Shown: positions 42,897-53,300, counted from the first letter of the stretch. The stretch is 64,000 nucleotides of DNA from Brasilonema sp. UFV-L1 (GCF_012912105.1 NZ_QMEA01000001.1:62001-126000); one strand, 5' to 3'. The notes: a model not told the origin generated them from the sequence alone. Numbers and translations: made by a program.

Positions 42897-43730
42897 TTAA
42901 TTTTGATGTGGTGGTAAAGCTTTTAAAGTAGAAAAATCGCAGATTGAGTGAAATGGACAAAAACGGCAGTGATATCCAGGATTTGGAGGAAAAATCTGGC
43001 TGAACTCACTGCTTTTTTGTTGATATTTTTGTAAATCCTGCTGATGCTTTCTGGCAATCTCAGCTAATTCGTATTCTATTGTGTCTAATTCACTCTTTGT
43101 AACACTAATGATCTCAGATTTTTTGCAAAGTTCTAAATTATAAAATGAAGCGACTGCCTGATGTCTGGGGTAAAGATAACGAGCAGCAAGCAAATAAACT
43201 AATGCCTGTCGTCGGTCAAAAGCGGATTTGCCAGTTTTAAAATCTATAATATGCAAAATCCTATCAGATTCAATAAATACACAGTCCATCGCTGCATACA
43301 AACGAAAGCGATAATGTTGTTGTGAAATCAAAATCGGTTTGGGAAAACCCTCATCGCCGCGAGTTAGTAGGATGATATGTTTGCCTAAAAGTAAAGGAGC
43401 ATCGTAATATTTTTTCAAAATTTGTAATACGCGCTCTTTAACTTCAACAGTTGAGTGACTTAATTTCAAAAGCTGTGCAACTTTTTCTACACCATCAGAT
43501 TGGTTTAACAAATGAATGTGGTGATGAAATTCATAAACGCCTTTTTGTGCTAGTAAACCAATACGCTGCGATGCTGTAGCTTTTGTCAAAAGAGCTTTGA
43601 CTTGTGGTTCCTGTTGTCGGGCTTTAATGAAACCCCTTCTCATTTGACAATGCCAACGTTGTTGCCATGCGGCTGGGGTCACTAAAGACCAAAGATGATA
43701 ACTGGCAAAGGGCTGATCAAGAGATAACAT
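42897..43730 (-). CDS. PD-(D/E)XK nuclease family protein (RecB/Cas4-like)
   Basis: The core motif is present: an acidic strand MDCVFIESDRILHIIDFKTGKS gives the Asp and the D-x-K pair, with a following QALVYLLAARYLYP helix corresponding to the conserved Q/Y motif. The C-terminus has a Cys cluster HCRFCPFHSIC, as in iron-sulphur RecB-type nucleases. There is no helicase domain and no CRISPR array or cas gene nearby, so a stand-alone exonuclease is the best reading. Confidence 0.8.
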   Translation of the reverse strand: MLSLDQPFASYHLWSLVTPAAWQQRWHCQMRRGFIKARQQEPQVKALLTKATASQRIGLLAQKGVYEFHHHIHLLNQSDGVEKVAQLLKLSHSTVEVKERVLQILKKYYDAPLLLGKHIILLTRGDEGFPKPILISQQHYRFRLYAAMDCVFIESDRILHIIDFKTGKSAFDRRQALVYLLAARYLYPRHQAVASFYNLELCKKSEIISVTKSELDTIEYELAEIARKHQQDLQKYQQKSSEFSQIFPPNPGYHCRFCPFHSICDFSTLKALPPHQN

Positions 43731-44711
43731 TGCTCAGAATTGGTTAAAGAAAATACTTGGGAAACAGTTGTGATTACATTCGGTTAGCGGTAGATATTTT
43801 GCTTGTTGTCTGACTTGTTGTCTGAAAAATTTGTGAGATAAATTAGCAATAATGGGTGTTAATAGTCATTCTGGTAAAACAAAATCCGATATCTATCGTT
43901 AGTGATATGCGTGCTGATGACTTAACTTTCCCTATGGTGCAAAACCTAACACGGGCGGTTGTAGGTTACTTGGAAACAGTGTATGACAATAGACCAATAA
44001 GTTGTGGTTGCCTACGATACTGACTTTTTAGCTCTTGCATTTGCAAGTCACATAACTCAAGTCCTAACTGACTTGAGTTCAAGCTAAAAATGACTGATTC
44101 AAAATTGCCCCACACCAGTAGTCATTTACAATACCCCTAAGCTGAATTCAGTTGGGGCAATAATCTTTACCGCCATCTCATCATCCAACACTATATTGTG
44201 GAATGAAATAGATTCGGCATTGTGCTGGTTCAATGACTCCAGAAATAACTTATACTATTGTGGCAAATATTGAAGGTGTATCGAATGCACCTTTTACATT
44301 TAGAAGTTTTGGTCGCTCGATTTCTGCCTTTCGTTGACCCTAAACAGATTTATCTATACCTTGCCAGATATAGAAAGAATTCACTGTACTCTCTCTTTGG
44401 AGACACCAGATTAAGTTTTGCAACACTGATGCTTGAGATTCAGAACTTTGCGTCCTAGTATCAAGCAAATGTAAACAAAGAAGAATTTTTATTAACAAAA
44501 TTATGATTATTTAATCGCCCCTTGACAGACAGTGAAGTACTCCCTTGCTTGGGGCGGGCACTCCGTGCAAATGCCCAAAAATCACGCTAAGCGTTCGGCG
44601 TCCCTTGTGCCTTACGGTTGTTCGTTTGCCGCAGGCATACCTGCTTAGTACCAAATAATATACTTTTTGTCAAGGAGCAAATGATGCACAGACTTATTTT
44701 TTTTTTAGAAG
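43731..44711. other. Intergenic region with hairpins
   Basis: No convincing gene; a 66-codon frame at 44258-44458 has no family features. Two structures stand out. One is a double stem at 44025-44090 (TTTTTAGCT/AGCTAAAAA outside, AACTCAAGTC/GACTTGAGTT inside). The other is a segment bounded by CCTTGACA (44520-44527) and TGTCAAGG (44668-44675) that may be a small inverted-repeat element or a bidirectional terminator. Confidence 0.45.
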
Positions 44712-45164
44712 CTACTGAGATGCATTCGATTTCGCCTCAAGAGCGTATTCTCGAAACTTTTCCATATCAGCCTTAAGAGTTGATTCAACTGCCCGTCCCA
44801 AAAACAAATTATCCATAATTTTCCCTAGAATACCAGGGATTGCATAGGCAATAGTCAATTTAACAATACTACTACTGTGGCGGTCATAAAAACGCACTGC
44901 CCCCCGATTTGGCAAACCATCGACTGACTCCCACTGGATGATTTGGTTGGGGACAACTTTAAGAATGCGGGATTTCCACGTAAACTCTAAACCCCTAGTA
45001 TCAAGTTTCCATATCGATATTTCTGGAGTATCCTCCGGAATTTTTACCGAATCAATCCATTTCATCCACCGGGGCATCTGCTCTAAATCAGACCATAAAC
45101 TCCAGACTAATTCTATAGGAGCTTCTACCTCAACCTGCACACTATGCTCTAACCAATCTGCCAT
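44712..45164 (-). CDS. SRPBCC family (polyketide cyclase/START-like) protein
   Basis: A 150-residue helix-grip fold: VQVEVEAPIELVWSLWSDLEQMPRWMKWIDSV is the typical N-terminal strand-helix, followed by FTWKSRILKVVPNQIIQWES and VKLTIAYAIPGIL. The family binds hydrophobic ligands. It lies directly downstream of zeta-carotene desaturase on the same strand, a pairing conserved in cyanobacteria as I recall, so a role around carotenoid or quinone handling is plausible but inferred. Confidence 0.82.
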   Translation of the reverse strand: MADWLEHSVQVEVEAPIELVWSLWSDLEQMPRWMKWIDSVKIPEDTPEISIWKLDTRGLEFTWKSRILKVVPNQIIQWESVDGLPNRGAVRFYDRHSSSIVKLTIAYAIPGILGKIMDNLFLGRAVESTLKADMEKFREYALEAKSNASQ

Positions 45165-45228
45165 ATTTGTTATTCCTTGGCGTCCTAGCCTACGGCATAC
45201 CGCTGCGCTTTGAAAGCACTTTTGCGGT

Positions 45229-46668
45229 TCATTTCTTCACATTTTCTAAAATCGCTTTCGCTGCACGCTTTCCTGAAATTGTTGCACCCTCCATACTATC
45301 GATATAGTCCTGCTGCGTATAACTACCTGCTAAGAAGAAATTAGGAATTGGCGTTTTTTGCTGAGGACGATAAACATCCACTCCTGGGGCTTCTCTGTAC
45401 AAAGACTGAGCAAGTTTGACAACACTGTACCAAGTCATGTTGAGTTCTCGCGAGGAGGGGAACAACTGATGTACTTGGTTAAGAACATGCTGGGCGATCG
45501 CCTCATTACTTTGCTTTATAAACGGATCACCTGGTGTCAACACAAGCTGCAATAGTGAACCTTCTCCTTGCCTGTAATAATCACTAGGGCTAGTCAATGC
45601 CAAATCAGCAAAACAAGAAAAGTCAGCATCGGCAGTATAAAGCAAATTATCAATTCCTGCTGCATGATTTCGCTGTTTGCGCTCTTGAGTATCATGCAGC
45701 TCCGTCACCCAGCCATCAAACCGCAACTGAACTGTTGCTACTGGCACACATTCCAATTTGTATATATTGTCAAACTCCGACCACTTGCGCCATTGTTGAG
45801 GTAACAAACGCTGAATTCCTGGGACATCACAAGCAGCGACATAGGCATCAGCAGTGATCACATCTTCTGTATCACCATTTGCTATTACCATACCAGTGAC
45901 ACGGGTTTGGTCTTCCTCCTCAACAAACTGTATTTCTCGAACTCTCCTACGAGTGTAAACTTTTGTTCCTTTTGCTTCCAGATATTCCAAGATAGGTTTG
46001 TGCAAGTACTCATGGGGGGAGCCTTCCAGCATTCGCAGCTTCGAGGCTTCGGTTCTGACTGCAAATAGTTGAAAGACTGTCAACATACAACGGGCAGAAA
46101 TATGTTCGCAATCGATAAAGCCGAGGGCGTAAGCGATGGGGTTCCACATCCGCTTAAGACTACCGTCATTACCGCCGTGACTACGAAACCACTCAGCAAA
46201 GCTAACTTTATCCAAGTCACGGATGTTTTTCATTGCGCCGTGAAAGTCCACCAAACCGCGTACTATCGGGCTAGTTCCCAATGCGATCGCATTTTGGAAC
46301 TTATCCAGTAATGAAAGTTGGGAAGTCGTGAAAAACGCTTTTAATCCATTAAAAGGTGCACCCATGAAGAAGCGAAAATCTAAAGCACCAATTTTTCCTC
46401 CTTGATTGATGAACGTATGAGCATGCTCTTTTGGACGCAGGTTTTCCAACATCCCCACTTTCTTCATCAATTCCAAAAGCTGGTAGTAGTTGCCAAAAAA
46501 GACGTGCAACCCCATTTCAATATGATTGCCATCCTCATCAACCCAACTGCCCACTTTTCCACCAACAAACGGGCGGGACTCAAAAATGTGAACTTCACAT
46601 CCAGCATCTGATAAATCGACAGCGGTTGCTAGCCCAGCCAGTCCCGCTCCCACGATCGCAATGCGCAT
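45229..46668 (-). CDS. zds: 9,9'-di-cis-zeta-carotene desaturase
   Basis: Zds (CrtQ) converts zeta-carotene to prolycopene through neurosporene, using FAD and plastoquinone at the thylakoid or cytoplasmic membrane. The FAD motif [18 protein letters not shown] opens the protein, followed by [14 protein letters not shown], the plant-type-desaturase stretch [16 protein letters not shown] and the C-terminal [18 protein letters not shown]. With the ATG at 46668 the protein has 479 residues, and an AAGGA motif lies upstream; an ATG eight codons earlier is less likely. This gene alone marks the genome as cyanobacterial. Confidence 0.95.
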   Translation of the reverse strand: MRIAIVGAGLAGLATAVDLSDAGCEVHIFESRPFVGGKVGSWVDEDGNHIEMGLHVFFGNYYQLLELMKKVGMLENLRPKEHAHTFINQGGKIGALDFRFFMGAPFNGLKAFFTTSQLSLLDKFQNAIALGTSPIVRGLVDFHGAMKNIRDLDKVSFAEWFRSHGGNDGSLKRMWNPIAYALGFIDCEHISARCMLTVFQLFAVRTEASKLRMLEGSPHEYLHKPILEYLEAKGTKVYTRRRVREIQFVEEEDQTRVTGMVIANGDTEDVITADAYVAACDVPGIQRLLPQQWRKWSEFDNIYKLECVPVATVQLRFDGWVTELHDTQERKQRNHAAGIDNLLYTADADFSCFADLALTSPSDYYRQGEGSLLQLVLTPGDPFIKQSNEAIAQHVLNQVHQLFPSSRELNMTWYSVVKLAQSLYREAPGVDVYRPQQKTPIPNFFLAGSYTQQDYIDSMEGATISGKRAAKAILENVKK

Positions 46669-46790
46669 TCCGTCTTTCCTTTTCAGTTTCATTACAAATT
46701 GTAACTGGGTTGGTGTCGGAATTTGTCACTCAATTCAAGTGCACCGATTGTGAGTTGTAAGTCGTTTTACGAACTACTCACCACTCGCAC

Positions 46791-46964
46791 TCACCTGCTG
46801 CTTTGTGTAGCCTCCTCAGAGGAGAGCGGCAATCCACGGATCAGCTCCCGGATCACATCCGTCGCAGGTCTACCTGTTTGTTGACAATATCTCTCAAGTT
46901 TTTCTGCTTCCTGTGCTGCTAAATTCACAGTGATACGTTTTACAGCCCATTTCTTATTTGTCAT
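46791..46964 (-). CDS. Small ribbon-helix-helix (CopG-like) protein
   Basis: This 57-codon gene reads MTNKKWAVKRITVNLAAQEA, then EKLERYCQQTGRPATDVIRE, then a short LIRGLPLSSEEATQ tail. The basic beta strand followed by two helices is the ribbon-helix-helix DNA-binding fold of CopG-type antitoxins and regulators. No toxin gene is adjacent on the same strand, so it may be an orphan antitoxin or an autoregulator. It sits upstream of zds, same strand, 122 nt away. Confidence 0.75.
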   Translation of the reverse strand: MTNKKWAVKRITVNLAAQEAEKLERYCQQTGRPATDVIRELIRGLPLSSEEATQSSR

Positions 46965-48994
46965 TTTATTCTGCTATCTGCTGGTTGTTAACATCATCAA
47001 GAAAAAACTAACTAGAGCATAGAAACGATAAGATTATCAGAGTTTTTGTCAGGAAACAAGAATTTCGTTAGGACTAAAAAACTGTTTTTTTTGTAAAACT
47101 GTGCTTCATTTGTCAATCCATTATCAAAAAATAACTGTTTTCTTTACTCCTCTGACAGAAAAAAGAGTGTACATTCATTACTATGACAATAAGTTCAGCT
47201 ACAAGATAGACGAAGCTTCACTGTTAATTTTATAACGTTAATTCAGAACTTTTCTGTTAAGAAAATCACGAATTTCAGTATTTATAATGACAAAAAGATT
47301 TCACTTCGTCTTGAAATAGAGAATCATCATCATGTCTTAGAACTATTATGTATGTACATCCCAATACTGCTCAGGTTTTTCACTCTGAATTTTCAGCTTG
47401 GCTTGAGAAAAGGTTACTGGGTTTGGGTTCAAGATTTTTTCTTCTTCCTCCTACGTCTTATCCCCGTCAGGGGGACGACCTTCTCCTTTTCCTCTTAAGG
47501 GACAATTATTGATAGACATTTGTTCCAGAATTTGGTATTTACATTCTGTCATTGTTATATAAAATCTCTGTTTTCTCGTATTCTGCTTGCAGTACTCTCA
47601 ACTATGGAAGCGTGCAGCTTGTTTCTATTCATCTGTATGTATCTCGGATTCTTTCAGGACTTTGAAACCATAACAGCCTTGAAAATTTTATTTTCTTAGG
47701 CTCTCACCTGATCGACAAAAACAATTTCATTTTTTTCTTCTTACTTTCATCCTATTCCATAAACCAAGAAAAGCGTCTCTTGATTAAAGTGTATATCTTG
47801 AGAAGATGAAAAACATCAAAATTTATTATGATTTTGTTGTTTTTTGGAAAAACAATACTTGGTTACCTTTTTATTTATATATACTTTTTGTTTAAAATTT
47901 TTCACAAAATAAATATCAAGCCTTTACTTTCTACCTAAATATTTTTCATGAAAATTTTATCACCATTTTTAAAAAAATGATTTTTTTCTGATATTTATAC
48001 ATGAGAGATATGGTGATCTATAGTCATCTAATAAAGTTATTTATAACTTCTTAAAGAGCGATAGACAAAACTTATTGCTAAGTGGATACAAGAATTATAT
48101 AACAGTCGATTAAGACCGCTCAAGGAAGATATTTTTTTTGAAAACAAAGTTTTCCCTACGGAAATGACTTTTCAAGTCTATTACATTTTTTCTATCAAGA
48201 GAAATTTAAAGCTTTACTTAGATGACTTTCAAGACGGTTTTTTGACAGAAGTTATTTACGCTAGACTAGTAGTTATTGAGAAGAGTGAATGGACATTAAT
48301 TTGTAAAAAATCACGTCTTTCAGTATTCAGTAATCAAAATACTGAAAGAATCAGGAGAATATTTAATGAATGAATATACCAATCATGCTAAACTCCTTAC
48401 AAATTATGTCCAAAGCTCTGGAGTCGGTAGGAGTAACGCTCAAGAAGTGCAGCAAATTTTCCATAAATTCTTTTTCTTCAAGAGCTTCTTTGAAGCGTAT
48501 TGCCTTCTGCCCTAGAGTATTTTTAAAATCAGATAATTGCAGGAATCTCTCACAACTAAACATGAAAAATGTTTTTAATTTTCTGTCAGGAATTACTATG
48601 TTTTTTAAGCGCAGGTTTAGTCACACATAGGGAAAAAAACCGGTTTCTATGATAAAAAAGACTGATTTTTCGTTGAGCCACCTTAAAGAAACCGGGGTTT
48701 TGGGATTACTGTACCGGCGCTCTAGAACACCGATTCAGTATTCATAATTCATCATTGTGACTAAAAAACCTGGTTTCTTCTAGTTGAACCAATGAAATTT
48801 CGTTTTTCCTGTAATAAAAACCGGGTTTTTGGGATTAGTGAATCAGTGTTCTAGCTGTCTATTTTCTAAACTAGTCACTCATGGGTTAAGTACTATCGCA
48901 CCGCAACGCTTTCGCCCATGAAACTTGCCATGAAAAAAATTTCTTCACGGATGAGTTGGTATTAGCGTAGCGGGACTTAGCCCGTTCTATTTTT
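46965..48994. other. AT-rich gene-poor region with repeats
   Basis: About 2 kb with no gene I can support. The composition drops to very low GC between 47700 and 48600. Frames at 48164-48373 (+) and 48363-48563 (-) are short and have no recognisable motifs. A motif of the form AACCGGGGTTTTGGGATTA / AACCGGGTTTTTGGGATTA appears twice (about 48693-48711 and 48820-48838), each followed by a CTCTAGAACA / TGTTCTAGCT-like sequence, so a short duplicated element is present. Confidence 0.45.
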
Positions 48995-49196
48995 AAGTCA
49001 GCTCAATAAACATGAAACGTAAAATGTCAGCAGCAAAGCACGTAGCGTACACGGAGGACATACGAAACGTAGTGTAGACAAAGAACGTAAGTGTGTATTG
49101 CTCTATCATGAGTGGGGCGAACCGTAGATCCTGTAGAGTACAGTAGCTAAGTTATCGCAAAGCGTTTATTTTATTTTTTTCAATGTTGCCCACTTA
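48995..49196. mobile_element. MITE-like element, copy 2
   Basis: It shares the inner end AAACGTAAAATGTCA (49015-49029) with 37951-37965 and the other end TTTTTCAATGTTG (49176-49188) with 38044-38056, both followed by a CACTTATCAG/TACTTATCAG continuation. The outer inverted repeats are degraded and the interior differs from copy 1, so this is an older or divergent copy. No coding frame is present; the roughly 430 nt to the next gene are also empty. Confidence 0.6.
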
Positions 49197-49627
49197 TCAG
49201 TAATTATATGCAAACCTGATAGCTATGTTTTTTCAATATATGCAAGTTTTACCCTCAAAGCTTTACAAAAAGACGGCGATCAAGCTACACAATTCAACTT
49301 GTGGTATTTACTCCCGAACCGCCACAAAATGACTTTTGTTTTTCCTATGCGCCGCGCACGCTGCTTTGTTGGCGTAAATCTCCGCAGAACTTACGTGTCT
49401 ATGTCAATAGCCCTGAGTCTTCACGAACACACTGCCGGACACACAGCTTTGTACCCCCGCTTCGGGGGCGCTTTCCGCTTGCGGACACGCTAAGCGTAAT
49501 TTCTAGCTCTCGAATATTTATCTGTTGAGGCGTGCAGGAGAAGTCGTACGTTGCCTTGATTAGCTACGTACACTGGTACGCAGAAAAATAAGAATGGATA
49601 CTTTTGTTTCTAGTTATGCTTTGACGT

Positions 49628-51274
49628 TTATTCAAATTGAAGTTGAGGCATGAGCTGAAGGGTGCCAATGCCCAAATCTTTGGGCGAAAAGAACTGTGCT
49701 TCAAACAATGCCATCATGTCTCGTAACTGAGGATTACCACGGGAAGCCCCTGTCAATCCTTTAGCAATAATCAAGCCACAGTATCCTTTGGTATTTTTAC
49801 ATCGCTGATTCCACTTCTTCCGAGCTTCTACGTGTATTGGATCGTCATCTTCAAACTCACCAAACAGGAACAATTCGTCGTTTTCGGTTTGTAACAGACC
49901 TAAATCGTAGCGCGCCCCATCAAAGGGATCAGCACCTGGATTGAAACAAATTGCCTTTAGTCCTCCTGCTTGTTCAATACTCTCAATCACAGTCTTTGCC
50001 TTAGGACGAGAAGTTTGAATCAAAATCACTGGCAAACCATCCCCTGCTTGTGTGATTTCTCCTGTTGTTTGATACTTTGCTCCCTTACGTAAGTAATCCA
50101 ACATTTCCCATGACACAACTCCTAAACTGAGAAATGAGTCTTCTGGTATCAAATCATCACGTAATGACCGAAAGATTGGTGGCGGTAACTCACTTTCATC
50201 TTCCAAAGTGTCAAAACCTGCTATCTCTTCTAATTCAGCTGCTAACTGTGGCATAGAAGAAACAGCAACAGACGCTGATTTTGTGGGTTCATCTGACGAC
50301 TCAGGTAACGAGATACGATAGCGATGGCTCAAGCTAGGGAAAGTCTCATCATCGAGCTGATGACGGTAATCGTGGATAAACCGGCAAAGGCTTTCTATTG
50401 CTACAAAGACGACAAGTGCTTCTTCCTCATATAAAACAGAGCGCAGTCCTTCTAAAGGATGGATATTACCAAAAGTGGGGTCAATTTCCGATAAAGGGAA
50501 ATCCGCTAAGTCACTGAACTCATCGTCTTCTTCCTCGGTATCGTCAGCATGCTCAAAAGTCAGAAATAGACAATCTTGTCTTAAAAAAGCTTCTTCTAAA
50601 CGTCCTTGTGATTGGTCTTCTCTTAAAACAGTTGCGCGAAACTGCTTTAAAGATTCTTCTGAACGATACAACAAAATCCCATATTCCATCCCCAGCATTC
50701 CCATAACACTGGCGTAGAGTGTACCAACATCCCATTTATTAATTTCTATGGACAAAATTTGCTGTTCTTCCAAGAATTCCCAAGGCGCTGTTTGCCAAAT
50801 TTCAAAAGCTTTTTCCCGCAGTAGTTGTGCGTATTGTGGAGGTAAATCGGGAACTTGGCTGTCTAAGATTTCAGTAAACCCACGAAAGAGTTCATCAATT
50901 AAAGGCAGTTCTGGTGTGTAATCAATTGCAATGTCCAAATCCTGTAGGACTCCTCGCAGATAAAATTGGATTTCGCGATCCTTTACCACAATTCTTTGAG
51001 GACGAGCTGGTTTGGCGGGACTATGAGGATGCTCCATCGCTCGCATGAGGGTACGGACAATTGCTTCTGGACCAGTTTCTGGTGCGACTACGTCCATACC
51101 TCGGACAACACCTTGGGAACCATCGACCCAAAGAATACATTCGCCCTTGTTAAACTCTGGATCTGAGTTCTGAGTTTGTGATGACGACAATGGACGGCGA
51201 TCGCCCTCCCACACAGAAGGAATTTGGGATAATTTCTTCAACCGACGACTGGTAGAGCGATTAAAACTTGTCAT
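49628..51274 (-). CDS. Conserved cyanobacterial protein of unknown function
   Basis: A soluble 548-residue protein without membrane segments. Residues about 45-120 contain ILWVDGSQGVVRGMDVVAPE and GPEAIVRTLMRAMEHP; the middle is rich in acidic residues (ADDTEEEDDEFSDLADF, about 245-262). The C-terminal third ends in NTKGYCGLIIAKGLTGASRG and MMALFEAQFFSPKDLGIG. I recall proteins of this kind as a cyanobacterial DUF (possibly DUF6930) but assign no role. It is monocistronic, divergent from the IscA-like gene. Confidence 0.7.
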   Translation of the reverse strand: MTSFNRSTSRRLKKLSQIPSVWEGDRRPLSSSQTQNSDPEFNKGECILWVDGSQGVVRGMDVVAPETGPEAIVRTLMRAMEHPHSPAKPARPQRIVVKDREIQFYLRGVLQDLDIAIDYTPELPLIDELFRGFTEILDSQVPDLPPQYAQLLREKAFEIWQTAPWEFLEEQQILSIEINKWDVGTLYASVMGMLGMEYGILLYRSEESLKQFRATVLREDQSQGRLEEAFLRQDCLFLTFEHADDTEEEDDEFSDLADFPLSEIDPTFGNIHPLEGLRSVLYEEEALVVFVAIESLCRFIHDYRHQLDDETFPSLSHRYRISLPESSDEPTKSASVAVSSMPQLAAELEEIAGFDTLEDESELPPPIFRSLRDDLIPEDSFLSLGVVSWEMLDYLRKGAKYQTTGEITQAGDGLPVILIQTSRPKAKTVIESIEQAGGLKAICFNPGADPFDGARYDLGLLQTENDELFLFGEFEDDDPIHVEARKKWNQRCKNTKGYCGLIIAKGLTGASRGNPQLRDMMALFEAQFFSPKDLGIGTLQLMPQLQFE

Positions 51275-51625
51275 AGAGGTAAGTTAATCAAAACAAGCAA
51301 TATGGAATTAAATTTTCGGCTGGCGGGCTAGCCTCGGCTCAAAACTCTGGAGGCTGCTTAGGAAGAGTGGTTGCTGCTGGTAGCTACCACAATCCTTGAA
51401 CCAATAAAATATCGAATTTCAAAATACATTGAATCTCTCAATTCTAGAATAAAAATCTTTGCGTGCTTTTGACGGAGTGTTTACAATTTGCATTCCTACG
51501 ACATGAATGTCGCTAGAATGGATACAAAAACTTTTAAAGCCACCACGCGGTAAGCTTGGAGTTTGAATCAAAGAGCTTGCCGCTACAAAGTCAAGCTCAC
51601 ACCAGAATTGGAGTATAAACGGCAG

Positions 51626-51982
51626 ATGACACAAGTAACTCAGTCTTCACAACGAGGAATTCAGTTGAGCGAAGCAGCATTACAGCAGGTGAAGCTCTTG
51701 CAAAATAAGCAAGATAAGGATCTATGCTTACGGGTTGGAGTGCGTCAAGGTGGCTGCTCCGGAATGTCTTACATGATGGATTTTGAAGATCCCAGCAAGA
51801 TTACCCCTCAAGATGAGGTTTTTGATTATGATGGCTTCAAAATTGTCTGCGATCGCAAAAGCTTATTATATCTCTACGGTTTGATGCTAGATTATAGCGA
51901 CTCTATGATTGGCGGCGGTTTTCAATTTACCAACCCCAACGCCGCTCAAACCTGTGGTTGTGGTAAATCATTTGGAGTTTGA
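51626..51982 (+). CDS. Iron-sulphur cluster assembly protein (IscA/SufA, HesB family)
   Basis: An A-type carrier of 118 residues. It has the three conserved cysteines in [10 protein letters not shown] and QTCGCGKSF, plus [14 protein letters not shown] and [13 protein letters not shown]. These proteins hold and transfer Fe-S clusters or iron to apo-proteins. The ATG at 51626 gives the normal family length; the frame opens earlier at a TTG. It is followed by a TPR gene 114 nt downstream. Confidence 0.92.
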   Translation: MTQVTQSSQRGIQLSEAALQQVKLLQNKQDKDLCLRVGVRQGGCSGMSYMMDFEDPSKITPQDEVFDYDGFKIVCDRKSLLYLYGLMLDYSDSMIGGGFQFTNPNAAQTCGCGKSFGV

Positions 51983-52096
51983 CTAGTGGGATGGAAACGC
52001 TCACGCCGCATCATCCCGCACAATCTTGTAAGATGATTATCTGTCCTTTGTCATTTGTTTTTCGACAAAAGACCAATGATTATTGACTCATGAATA

Positions 52097-52522
52097 ATGA
52101 CTAACACAGTTGAATCTCTGTTTGACACAGGTTTAGAACGTTATAAAGCAGGAGAAGCAGCAGCTGATTTAATCCCTGTGTTTAAAGAAGTTTGCGATCG
52201 CGCTCCCAAAAGTACGGCTGCTTGGACTTGTTTAGCGTGGTTGTATCTGTTAGACGATAAACCCAACTTTGCTTACAAGGCTGCACAAAAAGCTGTCAAG
52301 CTCAATCCACAAGACCCCCAAGCACGAATAAATCTAGCTGTTGCGATGCTGGAAACAGGTGAAAAAGGTTTGCGACAACACGTAGACTTTGCACAACAGT
52401 TGATTTTTGTCAATCCAGAGTGGCGAGAGGAAGTCAAAAAAAGTATTGAAGATGGTTTGGACAGAAAACCAGACTGGCAAAGTTTGGCAAAAGTCAAAAA
52501 CTGGCTGTTTCCAGAGGAATAA
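52097..52522 (+). CDS. TPR-repeat protein
   Basis: A 141-residue all-helical protein with about two and a half tetratricopeptide repeats (TAAWTCLAWLYLLDDKPNFA / AYKAAQKAVKLNPQDPQARI). The last helix carries VNPEWREEVKKSIEDG. It probably acts as a protein-interaction adaptor. It lies close to the IscA-like gene, same strand, and could be co-transcribed. No signal peptide. Confidence 0.82.
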   Translation: MTNTVESLFDTGLERYKAGEAAADLIPVFKEVCDRAPKSTAAWTCLAWLYLLDDKPNFAYKAAQKAVKLNPQDPQARINLAVAMLETGEKGLRQHVDFAQQLIFVNPEWREEVKKSIEDGLDRKPDWQSLAKVKNWLFPEE

Positions 52523-52591
52523 TTGCTAAATAGTCCCAACTCACCAGTCAATAGTTTTAGACTATTGACTGGTGAGTCATAAGTAGTGACT

Positions 52592-52976
52592 GTCAACAAC
52601 CCACGACTTCTAGTCGTGGGCTTCTAGCCCACGAATCGGTTGATAGTTGACCCGACGCGCGTACCGTAACGGTACTACGTTATTGGGAAGCGTTAAAGTT
52701 CCTACTCCGGGATGCTTCACCAGTTCCGGACACTAGAACCGAACGATTAAACAAATTTATTGGGTTAAGTTAGTGTCGTTTGGAAAGTACCGACCAATAA
52801 CTTTGTCCAGGCTAACTTTACTGGAGTAGCAAGGCGGTTCCCGGCATACAGGGAAGTGAGTAAGCACTACTCCTGTGCTTACTCAACCCCGCAAGGGGGA
52901 CGGAACTTAAAAGTTCCGTGTCGTGTTTCCTCCCACGCCTAGAAGGCATGGGTTTCCACACTACCCGCGAGTTTTT
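52592..52976 (+). ncRNA. Highly structured noncoding element, candidate omega-RNA/MITE
   Basis: At least eight stems are visible in 385 nt: GTCAAC/GTTGAC (52592, 52646) closing CCCACGAC/GTCGTGGG (52600-52620); GTACCG/CGGTAC (52661-52675); GAAGC/GCTTC (52687-52718); AAGTTAG/CTAACTT (52767-52818); GAGTAAGCAC/GTGCTTACTC (52858-52884); CCCC/GGGG (52887-52898); CGGAACTT/AAGTTCCG (52901-52918); and CCCACGCC/GGCATGGG (52932-52952). The first and last stems look like IS200/IS605 subterminal hairpins, but no transposase or TnpB/IscB gene is inside. The layout recalls HEARO/omega-type RNAs. The element ends directly before the ATGA that starts the next gene. Confidence 0.5.
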
Positions 52977-53228
52977 ATGAAAGATAAATTTTTAAGCTGG
53001 CTGAACTTAGTTTTAGTGGCAGACGTGTTTCTAGTTTTGTTTGGTTTTGGGTGGTTGGCAGTTGCAGCTATTGGTGAAACTGCTGGAATCTCACTGGGCT
53101 TAGATTTGTGGTACAAGCTTTGGCAACCTGTATTTAACCCTGCTATAGGCATTTTGTTTGCTGGTGCCATTATGAGTGGCATTATCAACTGGGTTTCTCA
53201 GAAATTTCTCAAAACTGGAAATAAGTAA
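52977..53228 (+). CDS. Small membrane protein, unknown function
   Basis: An 83-residue protein with two hydrophobic helices (LNLVLVADVFLVLFGFGWLA and IGILFAGAIMSGIINWV) joined by a loop containing GLDLWYKLWQP. I do not recognise the family, though it looks like a conserved cyanobacterial gene. The ATG at 52977 directly abuts the structured element, so native upstream signals may have been displaced; no normal ribosome site is visible (CGCGAGTTTTT precedes ATG). Confidence 0.65.
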   Translation: MKDKFLSWLNLVLVADVFLVLFGFGWLAVAAIGETAGISLGLDLWYKLWQPVFNPAIGILFAGAIMSGIINWVSQKFLKTGNK

Positions 53229-53300
53229 TTTTTTTTGATAGTAGGGTGAGTAAACGTTCTTTATGACGCACCCCACTTCATTTCTCTTTACATCAAATTT

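Noticed and set aside
44258-44458. 66-codon frame in the spacer near 44.3 kb
   Set aside because: No ribosome site, no recognisable motif, and flanked by repeats; treated as noncoding.
48164-48563. Two short overlapping frames on opposite strands
   Set aside because: Both lie in very AT-rich DNA, lack motifs and overlap each other; not supported as genes.
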